NCBI GenBank assembly: GCA_037190225.1
Contig: JBBCJL010000006.1
Location: 124,001 to 188,000, forward strand
From: MKSF01 sp037190225
Lineage (GTDB): Bacteria; Bacteroidota; Bacteroidia; Chitinophagales; Chitinophagaceae
Direction: 5' to 3'
DNA: 64,000 nt
Shown: piece by piece, positions 17,037 through 25,873 of the stretch
How positions within the stretch are numbered: the first letter of the stretch is position 1
How the letters are laid out: the number at the start of each line of letters is the position of its first letter
Notes under the pieces: model-generated
What the model was told of the DNA's origin: nothing
Seen by the model: only the letters and a program-made list of their open reading frames with translations
The model's database searches: none
Program-made: the position numbers and the translations under genes

Positions 17037-17171
17037 TTATATCGAAAAATGGAGAAATATCCAGGCTGCTTTTTGGATCCCGGGGCTGGAATTATCTGCG
17101 TGGTGGTGCGTGCTGTACAAGAGCTGCTAGGATTCGGGGCTTACGCAGAATCTTTGTCAGCGGTTCTTGCC

Positions 17172-17633
17172 TTATTCGTCCCTGTGCTGCCTGGTCAGCG
17201 CTAGCATATGCTGATTGAACAAAGCCAGGTTTTCGCCTAAGGCTGAAAAAAAATCAATGTCGGCATTTTCCACTGCCGTCAATGCTTTTTGCAGCACTTT
17301 CGCACCTTCACTTGTCAACTTGATTACTTTGGCTCTCGTGTCGGTAGGGTGTTCGTGCCTGATGATAAATTTTTTTTCTTCCAGGGTCCGCAGCACTTTG
17401 GAAACCATCATTCTGTCCGCATTTCCCTGATTGGCAATGTCCACCTGAGTGACATTGTTGTTGTCCCTCGAAAGCCAGCCTAGTGCTGCCAGGAGAACAA
17501 ATTGTGTCTGTGTCAGGTTTAAGGGATCTAACACCTTTTTGTGCTTCCTCTGCCACAACATTGTTAGCTGGCCTAAAAGGTAACCCGTGCTTTCATTCGG
17601 GCTTTTGAACTGGAATTCTATTTTTTTAGCCAC
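17172..17633 (-). CDS. MarR-family transcriptional regulator
   Basis: The 153-residue protein has the MarR winged helix: LNLTQTQFVLLAALGWL, the recognition region VTQVDIANQGNADRMMVSKV and the wing FIIRHEHPTDTRAKVIKLT. Members are dimeric repressors that respond to small molecules. It is the second gene of an operon with the VOC protein, 6 bases downstream of it, and very probably represses this operon through the palindrome at 18014-18048. Confidence 0.9.
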   Translation of the reverse strand: MAKKIEFQFKSPNESTGYLLGQLTMLWQRKHKKVLDPLNLTQTQFVLLAALGWLSRDNNNVTQVDIANQGNADRMMVSKVLRTLEEKKFIIRHEHPTDTRAKVIKLTSEGAKVLQKALTAVENADIDFFSALGENLALFNQHMLALTRQHRDE

Positions 17634-17639
17634 CTCTTT

Positions 17640-17999
17640 TTATTTTGCTTCCAGAAAAGTAAGTTTATATCCGTCAATATCTTTTACATGGAAGGCCCTG
17701 CCAAAAGGTGTTTCTATAATCGGTCCCGCGGTGGTTACGCCATTCGTTGCGAGCTTCTCTTTCAGCTCATCCACATTTTCATTAACGGCAAACCAAAGCG
17801 CCACACCAATCCCCAGTTCTTTTTCTTCCAATGGCTCAAGCGGCGTACGGATCGCAAAGCTTGCCTGTCCCTGATTATACTTAAAAACGCATGCCTGCGG
17901 ATTGGCATTGTCAATTTCAAAGCCTAATTTTTGTGTATAGAACTCTTTTGATGCCTCAAGGTTGCTCACTTGCAGCGAGGCGAATGTTAACTGTATCAT
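17640..17999 (-). CDS. VOC (glyoxalase/bleomycin resistance/dioxygenase) family protein
   Basis: The 119-residue single VOC module starts MIQLTFASLQVSNLEASKEF and ends HVKDIDGYKLTFLE, both standard for the fold. An upstream in-frame ATG at 18119 is rejected because it would place the promoter and palindrome inside the gene. VOC proteins bind a metal and small substrates or drugs; the ligand is unknown, but pairing with a MarR regulator fits a detoxification role. Confidence 0.88.
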   Translation of the reverse strand: MIQLTFASLQVSNLEASKEFYTQKLGFEIDNANPQACVFKYNQGQASFAIRTPLEPLEEKELGIGVALWFAVNENVDELKEKLATNGVTTAGPIIETPFGRAFHVKDIDGYKLTFLEAK

Positions 18000-18013
18000 T
18001 TTGTAAGATATTA

Positions 18014-18048
18014 ATTGTTGTCGCAAATATAGTATATTCGACAACAAT
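18014..18048 (-). promoter_or_regulatory. Palindromic operator overlapping the VOC-marR promoter
   Basis: Perfect 10-bp inverted arms ATTGTTGTCG (18014-18023) and CGACAACAAT (18039-18048) flank a 15-base AT spacer. On the minus strand the spacer holds the -7 box TATATTTG (18024-18031), 24 bases before the VOC start. A bound MarR dimer would cover the promoter. Confidence 0.65.
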
Positions 18049-18279
18049 ATGAAAATGATTTTTGCTGCTTCTATTCTCTGAGCTGTCCAAAAGCCTGATG
18101 GCTGTTGAAGGAACAGCAAGATCGAATCAATACCTTCGGTCCCGTGTACTGCCGTTGCAGCTCAGCGAAAGCCGGGTACAAAAGCACTACCCAAGCCTCC
18201 GCAGGTTGCTGAAATGGAGAGGAAGGCAGTTTGCCGTTCTGAGGAAAGAAAGGCCGGATGATAATTGCAAAGCCGGATC

Positions 18280-20394
18280 TTATTCCGGGTCCGGGACAGT
18301 TCCCATAAAATTGCTTTGCCTGATATCCTGCTGTGTGTGGTTATGTAATAATGCCTCCTGGTACGATAGCAGTTTTTTCTTCAATAAGAAGTATATCCTG
18401 GAGAGTAAGAAGGCATAATCATTCATCGCTGAAAATAATATATTCAGGTTTTGGTCATTATATTGATGCCCGTTAAAGTATAGCCACTCCCCGGAGATAT
18501 ATTTTTCCAGGCTTTCCCTGATCTCATTGGTGATCACCGCGTCATACCCCGGGTCTGCCAGCAGGTTTCTTATCTCTGCTGCAAGCGTTTCTTCCAATGG
18601 TCTTATATGGAGCAGATTGGCCGAGATCTGTTCGAGTGGTGTGGTGACATTAATGAACTGTAAGTCATTTGACAGCTCCGTATATACCTGATACCTGGAA
18701 TCAAAAAGCTGGTCGAACTCAAATAATTCCCTGTAAAGCAATGCCAGCCTGGGTGACGCATCCTTTTGGCCATGCTCCAGGTCTTTAAAGAAGTTGAAAA
18801 TTTCAATATCATTCTTCTCTATAGCTTCATTGACTTTTGCCAGTTCCGTTTCAAGCCGCTGCAGGAGGATGCCGCTATCTTTCCCGGAATATTTAATACC
18901 ATCATAATCGAACGTTTTTACATTGATGCGCTTATCTGCGATATGCCTTAAGGTTTCAATATCGCTTTGCAAGGCGATCCCGGTATAGACCAGGTCCACT
19001 TGCTTGTCGGAAAACAGCTCATCGAATGTGCGGTCATTCGGACCCTGAGGAATTTTGTCCGGTTCGGACAGCAGGGGATGCTTCTGGTCGTAATAGCCAT
19101 TGTAAATGACCGAAAAGCTGTTGGATTCCATATCACTCCTGTAGGCTGACCGGAAATTCCCGGAGGAGATCACCTGTGTTTCACCGGTATAAGCAACTGC
19201 GCCGAAAATATTTGCCGTAAGCTCTTTCTGGATCCTTTCAATATCTGTGAAAATTTTATTTGCGGGATAATCCTCCTGTGCTTCAAACCGGATATTGGTT
19301 TGCTCCAGCCGTTCAATCCTTTCCCTTGTGCCGGGGTGGGACGCCCACTGGTCTTTTATGACCAGTTTTGATTTATCAAACCTGCTTTGTTCCTCTAACG
19401 AGATGTCAGGCAGGTTATTTCTGATAGGGAAATTGCTTCTTTCCGCAAGCAGGCCCAATACATACAGCTGGTCCCTGTACAGGTTGTCGCTGATTATCCT
19501 GTCGGTGATTCTGGCGTTATAGAAATTTAAAACGCTGTCGAAAGAATGATCCGCCAGTGACATTCTCAGCAAAGAGCTCTTCAATGGTTCAAATCCCGTT
19601 ACGTTGGCCGCAATTTCATCCGCATGAAATTCCATCTCTCTGGATAGCCCCATATAATTCTTATTGATAATAACATACAGCTTTTTTAAGACCCATTGAA
19701 TACCGGTTATGATTTTAACGGCCAGCCCCACAAAAAAGGAAAAGAAATTGGTGATGCTGCTCCAGCGCCGGATCAGCTTATCATACGATTCATTATCGTA
19801 CAGCATATTGAAAATTACCTTATTCACATTATACACATAGCTCCCTACCTTCATCGTTCTTTGTGAAAAATGCCCGAACTCATGGGCTAAAATTGCTTTT
19901 AACTCCAGTTGGGAAACCGTATTTATTAATCCCAGGCCTATCAGGAGATTCTTTTCTACGGGAAAGAACATACTCCAGACGCCGGAATCATAAAAAACTG
20001 CGGCATTCACATCCGCTGATAAATAGACCTTTTTGGGAAAGCTGGTTTTGACCTCAGCCACAATCTCATCTATCATAGCAAAAAGCCGGGGTTCGTCCGA
20101 CCGCGTGATCTCCAGGAAATGGGAGCGGTCGGTATGCTGGGATTGGAACAGGAATTTGAGGAGAAAGATCAGGACCAGGATGCCTAAGCTCGCCAAGCCG
20201 GCTCCCGATACAATTGTTAAAAACGAAGGACTGATCGCTATCAGCATAACGCCTCCATACACGCAAAGCGCGGTCAGCCCGATAGCCAGCAGCACGATAA
20301 GCAGGTATGATACGGCAAAGAAGGCAATAGCGAGGATGGTCTTTGTGGTCTGGACCCTGAATGCTTTGGTCAGTTTGATGTCGGTTTTTTGCAT
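18280..20394 (-). CDS. M48-family membrane metallopeptidase
   Basis: The 704-residue protein has two N-terminal transmembrane helices (about residues 15-85), an M48 peptidase domain with the zinc motif HEFGH (171-175) and the third ligand region EFHADEIAANVTG, and further hydrophobic segments between them. This is HtpX/Ste24-like in the catalytic half; the ~350-residue C-terminal part is a helical extension with no assigned role. It probably cleaves membrane or periplasmic substrates. It is transcribed alone; a TAAATTTG box lies on the minus strand at 20475-20482. Confidence 0.85.
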   Translation of the reverse strand: MQKTDIKLTKAFRVQTTKTILAIAFFAVSYLLIVLLAIGLTALCVYGGVMLIAISPSFLTIVSGAGLASLGILVLIFLLKFLFQSQHTDRSHFLEITRSDEPRLFAMIDEIVAEVKTSFPKKVYLSADVNAAVFYDSGVWSMFFPVEKNLLIGLGLINTVSQLELKAILAHEFGHFSQRTMKVGSYVYNVNKVIFNMLYDNESYDKLIRRWSSITNFFSFFVGLAVKIITGIQWVLKKLYVIINKNYMGLSREMEFHADEIAANVTGFEPLKSSLLRMSLADHSFDSVLNFYNARITDRIISDNLYRDQLYVLGLLAERSNFPIRNNLPDISLEEQSRFDKSKLVIKDQWASHPGTRERIERLEQTNIRFEAQEDYPANKIFTDIERIQKELTANIFGAVAYTGETQVISSGNFRSAYRSDMESNSFSVIYNGYYDQKHPLLSEPDKIPQGPNDRTFDELFSDKQVDLVYTGIALQSDIETLRHIADKRINVKTFDYDGIKYSGKDSGILLQRLETELAKVNEAIEKNDIEIFNFFKDLEHGQKDASPRLALLYRELFEFDQLFDSRYQVYTELSNDLQFINVTTPLEQISANLLHIRPLEETLAAEIRNLLADPGYDAVITNEIRESLEKYISGEWLYFNGHQYNDQNLNILFSAMNDYAFLLSRIYFLLKKKLLSYQEALLHNHTQQDIRQSNFMGTVPDPE

Positions 20395-20644
20395 TTGCTC
20401 AGATTTGGTGGTAGTATTACACCTGTCACTTATAGTATATCAGCCTTATTGTGCCAGGCTGTAGTATATTGGGGCAAATTTAACACTTTTGACCTGATTA
20501 GCTTACTGTCATATCTTGGCATCGCTTCTGTACCGGGGAGGAACGGACATGTGAATAACGTATTTTCTGTTATATGCTCCTTCAATACACTTATTTCAAT
20601 ATTTTTGAGGATTCATAGGCCTATTGCCTGTGATATTCTTACAG

Positions 20645-22747
20645 ATGGAGCATATATTGCAATTTAACGAAGGCCTGGAGCTGCTTGAAAACCCCGCAGG
20701 ATTTGCCGCATTGCCGGTGGAAGAACAGATCCGGGTCCTTTCCGGGGTGATCAGCTATGCGGACTGGAGCTATTATGTAAAAGATGAATCTATTATAGCC
20801 GACAGCACCTATGATGCTTATTTTAAGCAGCTGCAGCACCTGGAGGAGCAGTATCCCGACCTGAAGCTCCCGCATTCTCCCACCCAGCGGGTAGCTTTCG
20901 GCATATCGGAAAAGCTGGAGACGGTACAGCACCTGGTCCCTATGCTCAGCCTGAACAATTCCTATAATGAAGAGGACCTGAAAGACTGGAATGACAGGAA
21001 TGTGAAAAGCTATAAGCAACCCTTCGAATATACGGCGGAGCCCAAATACGATGGTGCCAGCATCTCCCTGGTCTATGAGAACGGGCAGCTGCTCCGGGGC
21101 GCCACCCGAGGAGACGGTATCTACGGGGAGAATATCACGGCCAATGTAAAAATGATCCGTAACATTCCCCTGTACATCCCTTTGTCGCAATACGGGCTGC
21201 AATCAATGGAGATCAGAGGAGAGGTGATCATTCCCAATAAGGCATTTTTAAAGGTCAATGAGCAGAGGATGGCCCAGGGCCTGCCGGTACTGGCCAATCC
21301 CAGGAATGCGGCGTCCGGCTCCTTAAGGATGCTGGATGCGGGGGAGGTGTCCAAACGGAAGCTTTCTGCCGTTTTATATCATATTTCCTACTATACTTTA
21401 CTGCCGGGAGTAGAAAGGCCCGATTTCCTGGATACGCATTATACCATGTGCGAATGGCTGGATAAGGTAGGGTTTGCCACATCCTTTCATGCCATGCGGA
21501 AATCGTCTGATATTTCGGAGATACTGGCCTACTGCCACGAGTATGAAGAGAAGCGGGACGACCTGGGCTTTGAGATAGACGGGATGGTGCTGAAGGTCAA
21601 TGAAGTGGCCATTCAGGATGCGCTGGGTATGACCACCCATCATCCCCGGTGGGCGATGGCCTATAAGTTTAAGGCGAGGCAGGCTACTTCCAGGCTGCTG
21701 GATGTGCAATTCCAGGTAGGAAGAACCGGCATCATAACCCCGGTAGCTAAAATTGAGCCGGTCTATATCAGCGGCGTGACCGTATCCAGCATTTCTCTTT
21801 TCAATGAGGATGTGATACGCGAAAAGGATATCAGGATAGGGGACCGCGTGATCGTGGAGCGGGCGGGAGATGTGATCCCGTATATCGTAAGATCGCTTTC
21901 CGAGATGCGGACAGGGACGGAAATGCCTGTTGTCTTCCCCCGGCAATGTCCCGTATGCGGCGGAGAGGTGATAAAGGTAGAGGGAGAGGCTGCTTATAAA
22001 TGTATCAACTGGAACTGCGAGGCGCAGATACTGGAACGGCTGAGCCATTTTGCCAGCAAGGACGCTATGGATATCCGGAACCTGGGAGATGCCAATATCA
22101 GGCGGTTCTATGAAATGGGCATCCTGCACCATATTGAAGATATTTACCGCCTGCCCTATGAGCGCCTGGAAGGACTGGAAAAGCTGGGCAAAAAGTCTAT
22201 TGAGAACCTTAAAAATGCTGTGGAGGCCTCTAAGGGTCAGCCGCTGAACCGGATACTCTTTGGCCTGGGCATACGCTTTGTGGGGGAAACCACAGCCAAG
22301 ACCCTCGCCAGGAAAGTAAAAGACCTGAGGGAATTTCAGCACTGGACCATAGAGCAGTTGCTGCAGCTGGAGGATATCGGTCCCAAGGTGGCGCAGTCTG
22401 TATATGATTTCTTTCATGAGGAGCAGCATATTGCTATGCTGGATACCCTCGAAGCATTGGGCGTGCAGGTGCACCAGGAGACGGCCCAGCGGCCTGCGGA
22501 CGGCAGCGGCCTGCAATTTGAAGGCAAGACGTTCCTGTTTACGGGTACGCTACACAAGTTTAAGCGGAATGATGCGGAAGCGCAGGTCGAGGCGATGGGC
22601 GGCAAGATATTGAGCGGGGTCAGCAGCAAGCTGGATTACCTTGTCGTGGGTGAGGCCGCGGGCTCTAAGCTGGAAAAGGCCAAAAAGCTGGGCACGGTGC
22701 GTATCCTTACGGAAGATGAGTTTACGGCGCTTATGGGAATTTCATAG
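20645..22747 (+). CDS. ligA: NAD-dependent DNA ligase
   Basis: LigA seals nicks in duplex DNA using NAD. The 700-residue product (start at MEHILQFNEG, since the preceding seven codons are not conserved-looking) has the adenylation domain with catalytic Lys in EPKYDGAS (about residue 134), the OB fold, a C4 zinc finger (CPVCGG near residue 435, then CINWNCEAQ), helix-hairpin-helix repeats (about 490-590) and a C-terminal BRCT domain (LFTGTLHKFKR ... LDYLVVGEAAGSKL). All parts appear intact. A TATTTTTG box lies at 20600-20607. Confidence 0.96.
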   Translation: MEHILQFNEGLELLENPAGFAALPVEEQIRVLSGVISYADWSYYVKDESIIADSTYDAYFKQLQHLEEQYPDLKLPHSPTQRVAFGISEKLETVQHLVPMLSLNNSYNEEDLKDWNDRNVKSYKQPFEYTAEPKYDGASISLVYENGQLLRGATRGDGIYGENITANVKMIRNIPLYIPLSQYGLQSMEIRGEVIIPNKAFLKVNEQRMAQGLPVLANPRNAASGSLRMLDAGEVSKRKLSAVLYHISYYTLLPGVERPDFLDTHYTMCEWLDKVGFATSFHAMRKSSDISEILAYCHEYEEKRDDLGFEIDGMVLKVNEVAIQDALGMTTHHPRWAMAYKFKARQATSRLLDVQFQVGRTGIITPVAKIEPVYISGVTVSSISLFNEDVIREKDIRIGDRVIVERAGDVIPYIVRSLSEMRTGTEMPVVFPRQCPVCGGEVIKVEGEAAYKCINWNCEAQILERLSHFASKDAMDIRNLGDANIRRFYEMGILHHIEDIYRLPYERLEGLEKLGKKSIENLKNAVEASKGQPLNRILFGLGIRFVGETTAKTLARKVKDLREFQHWTIEQLLQLEDIGPKVAQSVYDFFHEEQHIAMLDTLEALGVQVHQETAQRPADGSGLQFEGKTFLFTGTLHKFKRNDAEAQVEAMGGKILSGVSSKLDYLVVGEAAGSKLEKAKKLGTVRILTEDEFTALMGIS

Positions 22748-22790
22748 CAGGTATAAGGCGCTATTATGAGCTATAAAGTCCGCAGGAATA

Positions 22791-22822
22791 TTTGGACTTT
22801 TAAAATAAGATCTTTACATTTG
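22791..22822 (+). promoter_or_regulatory. Promoter of the cysE-cysK leader transcript
   Basis: TTTG (22791-22794), a 20-base spacer and TACATTTG (22815-22822) give a near-perfect Bacteroidota housekeeping promoter. It lies 21 bases before the first ATG of the Cys-codon leader ORF, so the leader, terminator and cysE are on one transcript separate from ligA. Confidence 0.75.
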
Positions 22823-22870
22823 TACAGATAACCAGCTATAATAATGATCAGCCTGAATCTATCCGTAAAT

Positions 22871-22906
22871 ATGTCAAAGTGTTGTTGTACTCCACCAGAG
22901 GAGTAG
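22871..22906 (+). CDS. Cys-rich leader peptide (MSKCCCTPPEE) of the cysE attenuator
   Basis: An 11-codon ORF (or 20 codons if the in-frame ATG at 22844 is used) reads MSKCCCTPPEE with three consecutive TGT codons at 22880-22888 and a stop TAG at 22904-22906. It lies between a consensus promoter and an intrinsic terminator directly upstream of serine acetyltransferase. Its role is inferred to be a sensor of charged tRNA-Cys: ribosome stalling at the Cys codons would decide which RNA hairpin forms. It is too short for normal gene calling. Confidence 0.75.
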   Translation: MSKCCCTPPEE

Positions 22907-22953
22907 AACGCGCGTGTATATACCGGATTGTTATATGATACCAGATACTCCTC
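22888..22953 (+). promoter_or_regulatory. Attenuator: alternative leader hairpins 1:2 and 2:3
   Basis: Segment 1, TACTCC (22888-22893), pairs with GGAGTA (22900-22905). The overlapping segment 2, GAGGAGTA (22898-22905), can instead pair perfectly over 8 bp with segment 3, TACTCCTC (22946-22953), which is the 5' arm of the terminator. Segment 1 begins inside the third Cys codon and segment 2 contains the leader stop codon. A ribosome stalled on Cys codons would mask 1 and allow 2:3 antitermination; one that reaches the stop would mask 2 and allow the terminator. Confidence 0.72.
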
Positions 22954-22980
22954 AAATCAATTTTGAGGAGTATTTTTTTT
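22945..22980 (+). terminator. Intrinsic terminator of the cysE attenuator
   Basis: A perfect 12-bp stem, ATACTCCTCAAA (22945-22956) with TTTGAGGAGTAT (22962-22973), has a 5-base loop and is followed by a run of T to 22980. It lies between the leader ORF and cysE, so it is an attenuator terminator, not the end of ligA. Confidence 0.88.
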
Positions 22981-23004
22981 ATGTATTGTTGTGGCTTTAA
23001 ATGA
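22981..23004 (+). CDS. Second Cys-containing mini-ORF (MYCCGFK) ahead of cysE
   Basis: Directly after the T tract, ATG TAT TGT TGT GGC TTT AAA TGA encodes seven residues with two adjacent Cys codons. Its stop overlaps an ATG at 23001 (ATGA) that is in frame with cysE. It could couple translation of cysE to Cys-tRNA supply, but it is short enough to be chance. Confidence 0.35.
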   Translation: MYCCGFK

Positions 23005-23090
23005 TATATTTTAATATATTTATTTTATATAGTCATAGGGATGCGATGTCATATTATTTGGAAGACCCTGATAAAATAAATTTAATAGTA

Positions 23091-23906
23091 ATGAGCAGGA
23101 GCATATTTGATATGAATACCCGTAAATGTGGTCCGCTGCCTGATAAGGCCGGGACGGAACGGTGGGTGGAGACCATGTTTCACTGGCTCTTTTCCATAGG
23201 AGAGCCGTATGAAGAACTGGAATACTTTATGGCAACGGCGAAGCGGCTCAGGGAGGAATTGTCCGGCCTGGTGCGGATCGTTTCAGGCAGCGAAGGAACC
23301 GATGAAACGCTGCTGCATACGTTCTTTGAATCCTTACCGGGCATCAGGAAGCTGCTGGAAGATGACCTCCAGACGGTGCTTGATTCCGATCCTGCCGCGC
23401 GCTCGAGGAACGAGGTGCTGCTGGCTTATCCCGGCTTCTTTGCCATTGCGGTACATCGCATAGCGCATGTGCTGTCCGGCCTGGGCATTCCCGTCCTGCC
23501 CCGGCTGATATCGGAATACGTGCATAGCAGGACCGGTATTGATATCCATCCCGGTGCTGCTGTGGGCAGAAGGTTCTTTATTGACCATGGTACCGGTATC
23601 GTGATCGGGGAAACGGCCCTTATCGGTGACGATGTGAGGATCTACCAGGGCGTGACGCTCGGTGCGCTGACCGTGCATAAGGATATGGCCGAAAGCAGGC
23701 GCCATCCCACGATCGGAAATGATGTGGTCATCTATGCCAATGCCACGATCCTAGGCGGTGATACGGTCATCGGCGACCATTCCGTGATCGGCGGGAATGT
23801 ATGGATCACCCGGTCGGTCCCGGCTTACTCCCTTGTTTACCATAAGAGTGAGGTTGTCATCAAAAATAAGATGCCTTTTCCCGAACCTTTGAATTATAGT
23901 ATTTAA
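23091..23906 (+). CDS. cysE: Serine O-acetyltransferase
   Basis: This enzyme acetylates serine with acetyl-CoA in the first step of cysteine synthesis. The protein has an N-terminal helical region and a C-terminal left-handed beta helix of hexapeptide repeats, including DIHPGAAVGRRFFIDHGTG, VIGETALIGDDVRIYQGVTLG and a catalytic His in IDHGTG. It resembles the EpsC/CysE family. The start is uncertain: in-frame ATGs exist at 23001, 23046 and 23091; the last gives a 271-residue protein beginning MSRSIFDMN, closest to relatives. It is followed by cysK after 32 bases and preceded by the Cys attenuator. Confidence 0.93.
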   Translation: MSRSIFDMNTRKCGPLPDKAGTERWVETMFHWLFSIGEPYEELEYFMATAKRLREELSGLVRIVSGSEGTDETLLHTFFESLPGIRKLLEDDLQTVLDSDPAARSRNEVLLAYPGFFAIAVHRIAHVLSGLGIPVLPRLISEYVHSRTGIDIHPGAAVGRRFFIDHGTGIVIGETALIGDDVRIYQGVTLGALTVHKDMAESRRHPTIGNDVVIYANATILGGDTVIGDHSVIGGNVWITRSVPAYSLVYHKSEVVIKNKMPFPEPLNYSI

Positions 23907-23938
23907 TCCCATCTGTTTATACAAAAAAAGTACATGTT

Positions 23939-24850
23939 ATGAAAGCAAACAATGTGTTAGAGCTGATAGGCAACACACCTGTCGTTAAGTTATCAAGATT
24001 ATTCGGAGGCGCGTCCAATGTATGGATGAAGATAGAGCGCAATAATCCCGGCGCCAGTATCAAGGACCGTATCGCCCTGGCGATGATAGAGGACGCGGAA
24101 CAAAAAGGGCTGCTGAAGCCCGGCGGCACTATCGTAGAGCCAACATCCGGCAATACAGGCATTGGCCTGGCCCTGGTGGCAGCCGTGAAAGGGTACCGCA
24201 CTATCCTGGTCATGCCGGAATCTATGAGCGTGGAGCGCAGGAAGCTGATGGAGATATATGGCGCCAGCTTTGACCTTACGCCCCGTGAAAAAGGTATGAA
24301 AGGTGCTATTGAGCGCTCCAGGGAACTGTTGGCGCAATTGCCGGATGCCTGGTCTCCCCAGCAGTTTGATAACCCGGCGAACGTGGATATACATATAAGG
24401 ACCACGGCGCAGGAGATCCTGTCAGATTTTCCCGATGGCATTGATTACCTTATAACGGGAGTGGGCACGGGCGGTCACCTGACCGGTGTGGCACGGGTGC
24501 TGAAGGAACGGTTCCCGAGCCTGAAGGTCATTGCCGTGGAGCCTGCCGCTTCGCCGGTGCTGAGCGGGGGAGAGCCCGGTCCGCACCCGCTGCAGGGCAT
24601 AGGGGCGGGCTTCAGGCCGGCTATCCTGGACAGTGCGCTGATCGATGAGGTCATTACCATTGAAAAAGACGCGGCTTTTGAAAAGGCCCGCCAGGCAGCC
24701 AGGGAGGAAGGACTGCTGGTAGGTATCTCAACGGGCGCGTCCCTTGCGGCAGTTGCGGCAAAGCTGGGGGATATTCCTCCGGGCGCTGTGGTGCTGACCT
24801 TTAACTACGATACCGGTGAGCGCTATTTATCTGTGGAAGGCCTGTTTTAG
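23939..24850 (+). CDS. cysK: Cysteine synthase (O-acetylserine sulfhydrylase)
   Basis: It replaces the acetyl group of O-acetylserine with sulfide to give cysteine, using PLP. The 303-residue protein has the PLP lysine Lys42 in NNPGASIKDR, the substrate loop PTSGNTG and the phosphate-binding GVGTGGHLTG. Length and several residues (ERRKLMEIYGA) also fit CysM, so the exact subtype is open. It forms an operon with cysE and should share the upstream attenuator. Confidence 0.93.
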   Translation: MKANNVLELIGNTPVVKLSRLFGGASNVWMKIERNNPGASIKDRIALAMIEDAEQKGLLKPGGTIVEPTSGNTGIGLALVAAVKGYRTILVMPESMSVERRKLMEIYGASFDLTPREKGMKGAIERSRELLAQLPDAWSPQQFDNPANVDIHIRTTAQEILSDFPDGIDYLITGVGTGGHLTGVARVLKERFPSLKVIAVEPAASPVLSGGEPGPHPLQGIGAGFRPAILDSALIDEVITIEKDAAFEKARQAAREEGLLVGISTGASLAAVAAKLGDIPPGAVVLTFNYDTGERYLSVEGLF

Positions 24851-24991
24851 AAAGCATCCTGTAAAGCAGGTATCCGGGCCGTCCGCGGTGTATTGTATTA
24901 CTTAACCTAGGTTATTTTTTTAAAGCGGAGGTTGCAGCACCTTTGTATAAGATAAAATAATACACTATAACCCTATAAAAAGGAGTACACA

Positions 24992-25711
24992 ATGAGCAAT
25001 ATGATATTGCATAAGGCCGGTACCAGGGGACATGCCGATCACGGCTGGCTGCAGGCTAAGCATACTTTCAGCTTTGCCAATTATTATGACCCCGAAAGAG
25101 TACATTTCGGTGTGCTGAGGGTACTGAACGATGATACGGTAGCGCCGGGAATGGGCTTTGGCATGCACCCGCACGATAATATGGAGATCATTACCATTCC
25201 CCTGAGCGGCGCTTTGGAGCACCGGGACAATATGGGCAATACCGCAGTGGTGAGATACGGTGATATCCAGGTGATGAGCGCGGGCACCGGCGTGACGCAC
25301 AGCGAATATAATGCCAGCAGGGAGCACCCGGTCAGGCTGCTGCAGATCTGGGTATTCCCCGATAAGCATAATATAAGTCCCCGTTATGACCAGATATCGC
25401 TGGATGTCAGTGACCGGGTGAACAGGTTCCAGCAGGTCGTTTCGCCTCATGCGGATGATGCGGGGCTGTGGATACACCAGCAGGCATGGTTTCACCTGGC
25501 CAAATTTGATAAAGGGTATAGCGACACCTACCGGCTCAAGGCTCCCGGCAACGGGCTCTATATCTTTATCATCAGCGGCACCGTTACCGTAGCGGGACAG
25601 GTATTATCCGACAGGGACGGCCTGGGTATCCGCGATGTGGCTGAAGTAACGATAGCCGCGGACTCAGATGCCGAATTCTTACTGATGGAAGTGCCGATGG
25701 ATATGCAATAG
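24992..25711 (+). CDS. Pirin family protein (YhhW-like)
   Basis: The 239-residue bicupin has the N-terminal metal-binding cupin motif HPHDNMEIITIPLSGALEHRD with His and Glu ligands, as in YhhW, a quercetin 2,3-dioxygenase-like enzyme. The C-terminal cupin lacks obvious metal ligands, as is usual. Physiological substrate unknown. Monocistronic: a clear terminator follows 23 bases after the stop. Confidence 0.92.
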   Translation: MSNMILHKAGTRGHADHGWLQAKHTFSFANYYDPERVHFGVLRVLNDDTVAPGMGFGMHPHDNMEIITIPLSGALEHRDNMGNTAVVRYGDIQVMSAGTGVTHSEYNASREHPVRLLQIWVFPDKHNISPRYDQISLDVSDRVNRFQQVVSPHADDAGLWIHQQAWFHLAKFDKGYSDTYRLKAPGNGLYIFIISGTVTVAGQVLSDRDGLGIRDVAEVTIAADSDAEFLLMEVPMDMQ

Positions 25712-25734
25712 CGGGCGGTAGCCTGCGCAGACTG

Positions 25735-25769
25735 AAAAGAGGCTGTTCCCATGCGGACAGCCTCTTTTT
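25735..25769 (+). terminator. Intrinsic terminator after the pirin gene
   Basis: AAAAGAGGCTGT (25735-25746) pairs perfectly with ACAGCCTCTTTT (25757-25768) around a 10-base loop; the 3' arm ends in a T run. Confidence 0.9.
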
Positions 25770-25873
25770 ATGTTGTCGGTGTGCCGTTATTGTGAGCTTT
25801 GTTCTAGCAGTATTGCTTCGTTGCTGTTCTTTGCCGGCAATCCATTATAGGGCGCTATAAAGTGAACTGGAAA

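Noticed and set aside
18062..18418. 118-residue plus-strand ORF
   Set aside because: It overlaps the end of the M48 peptidase gene on the other strand, has no recognisable motif and its composition is that of antisense sequence.
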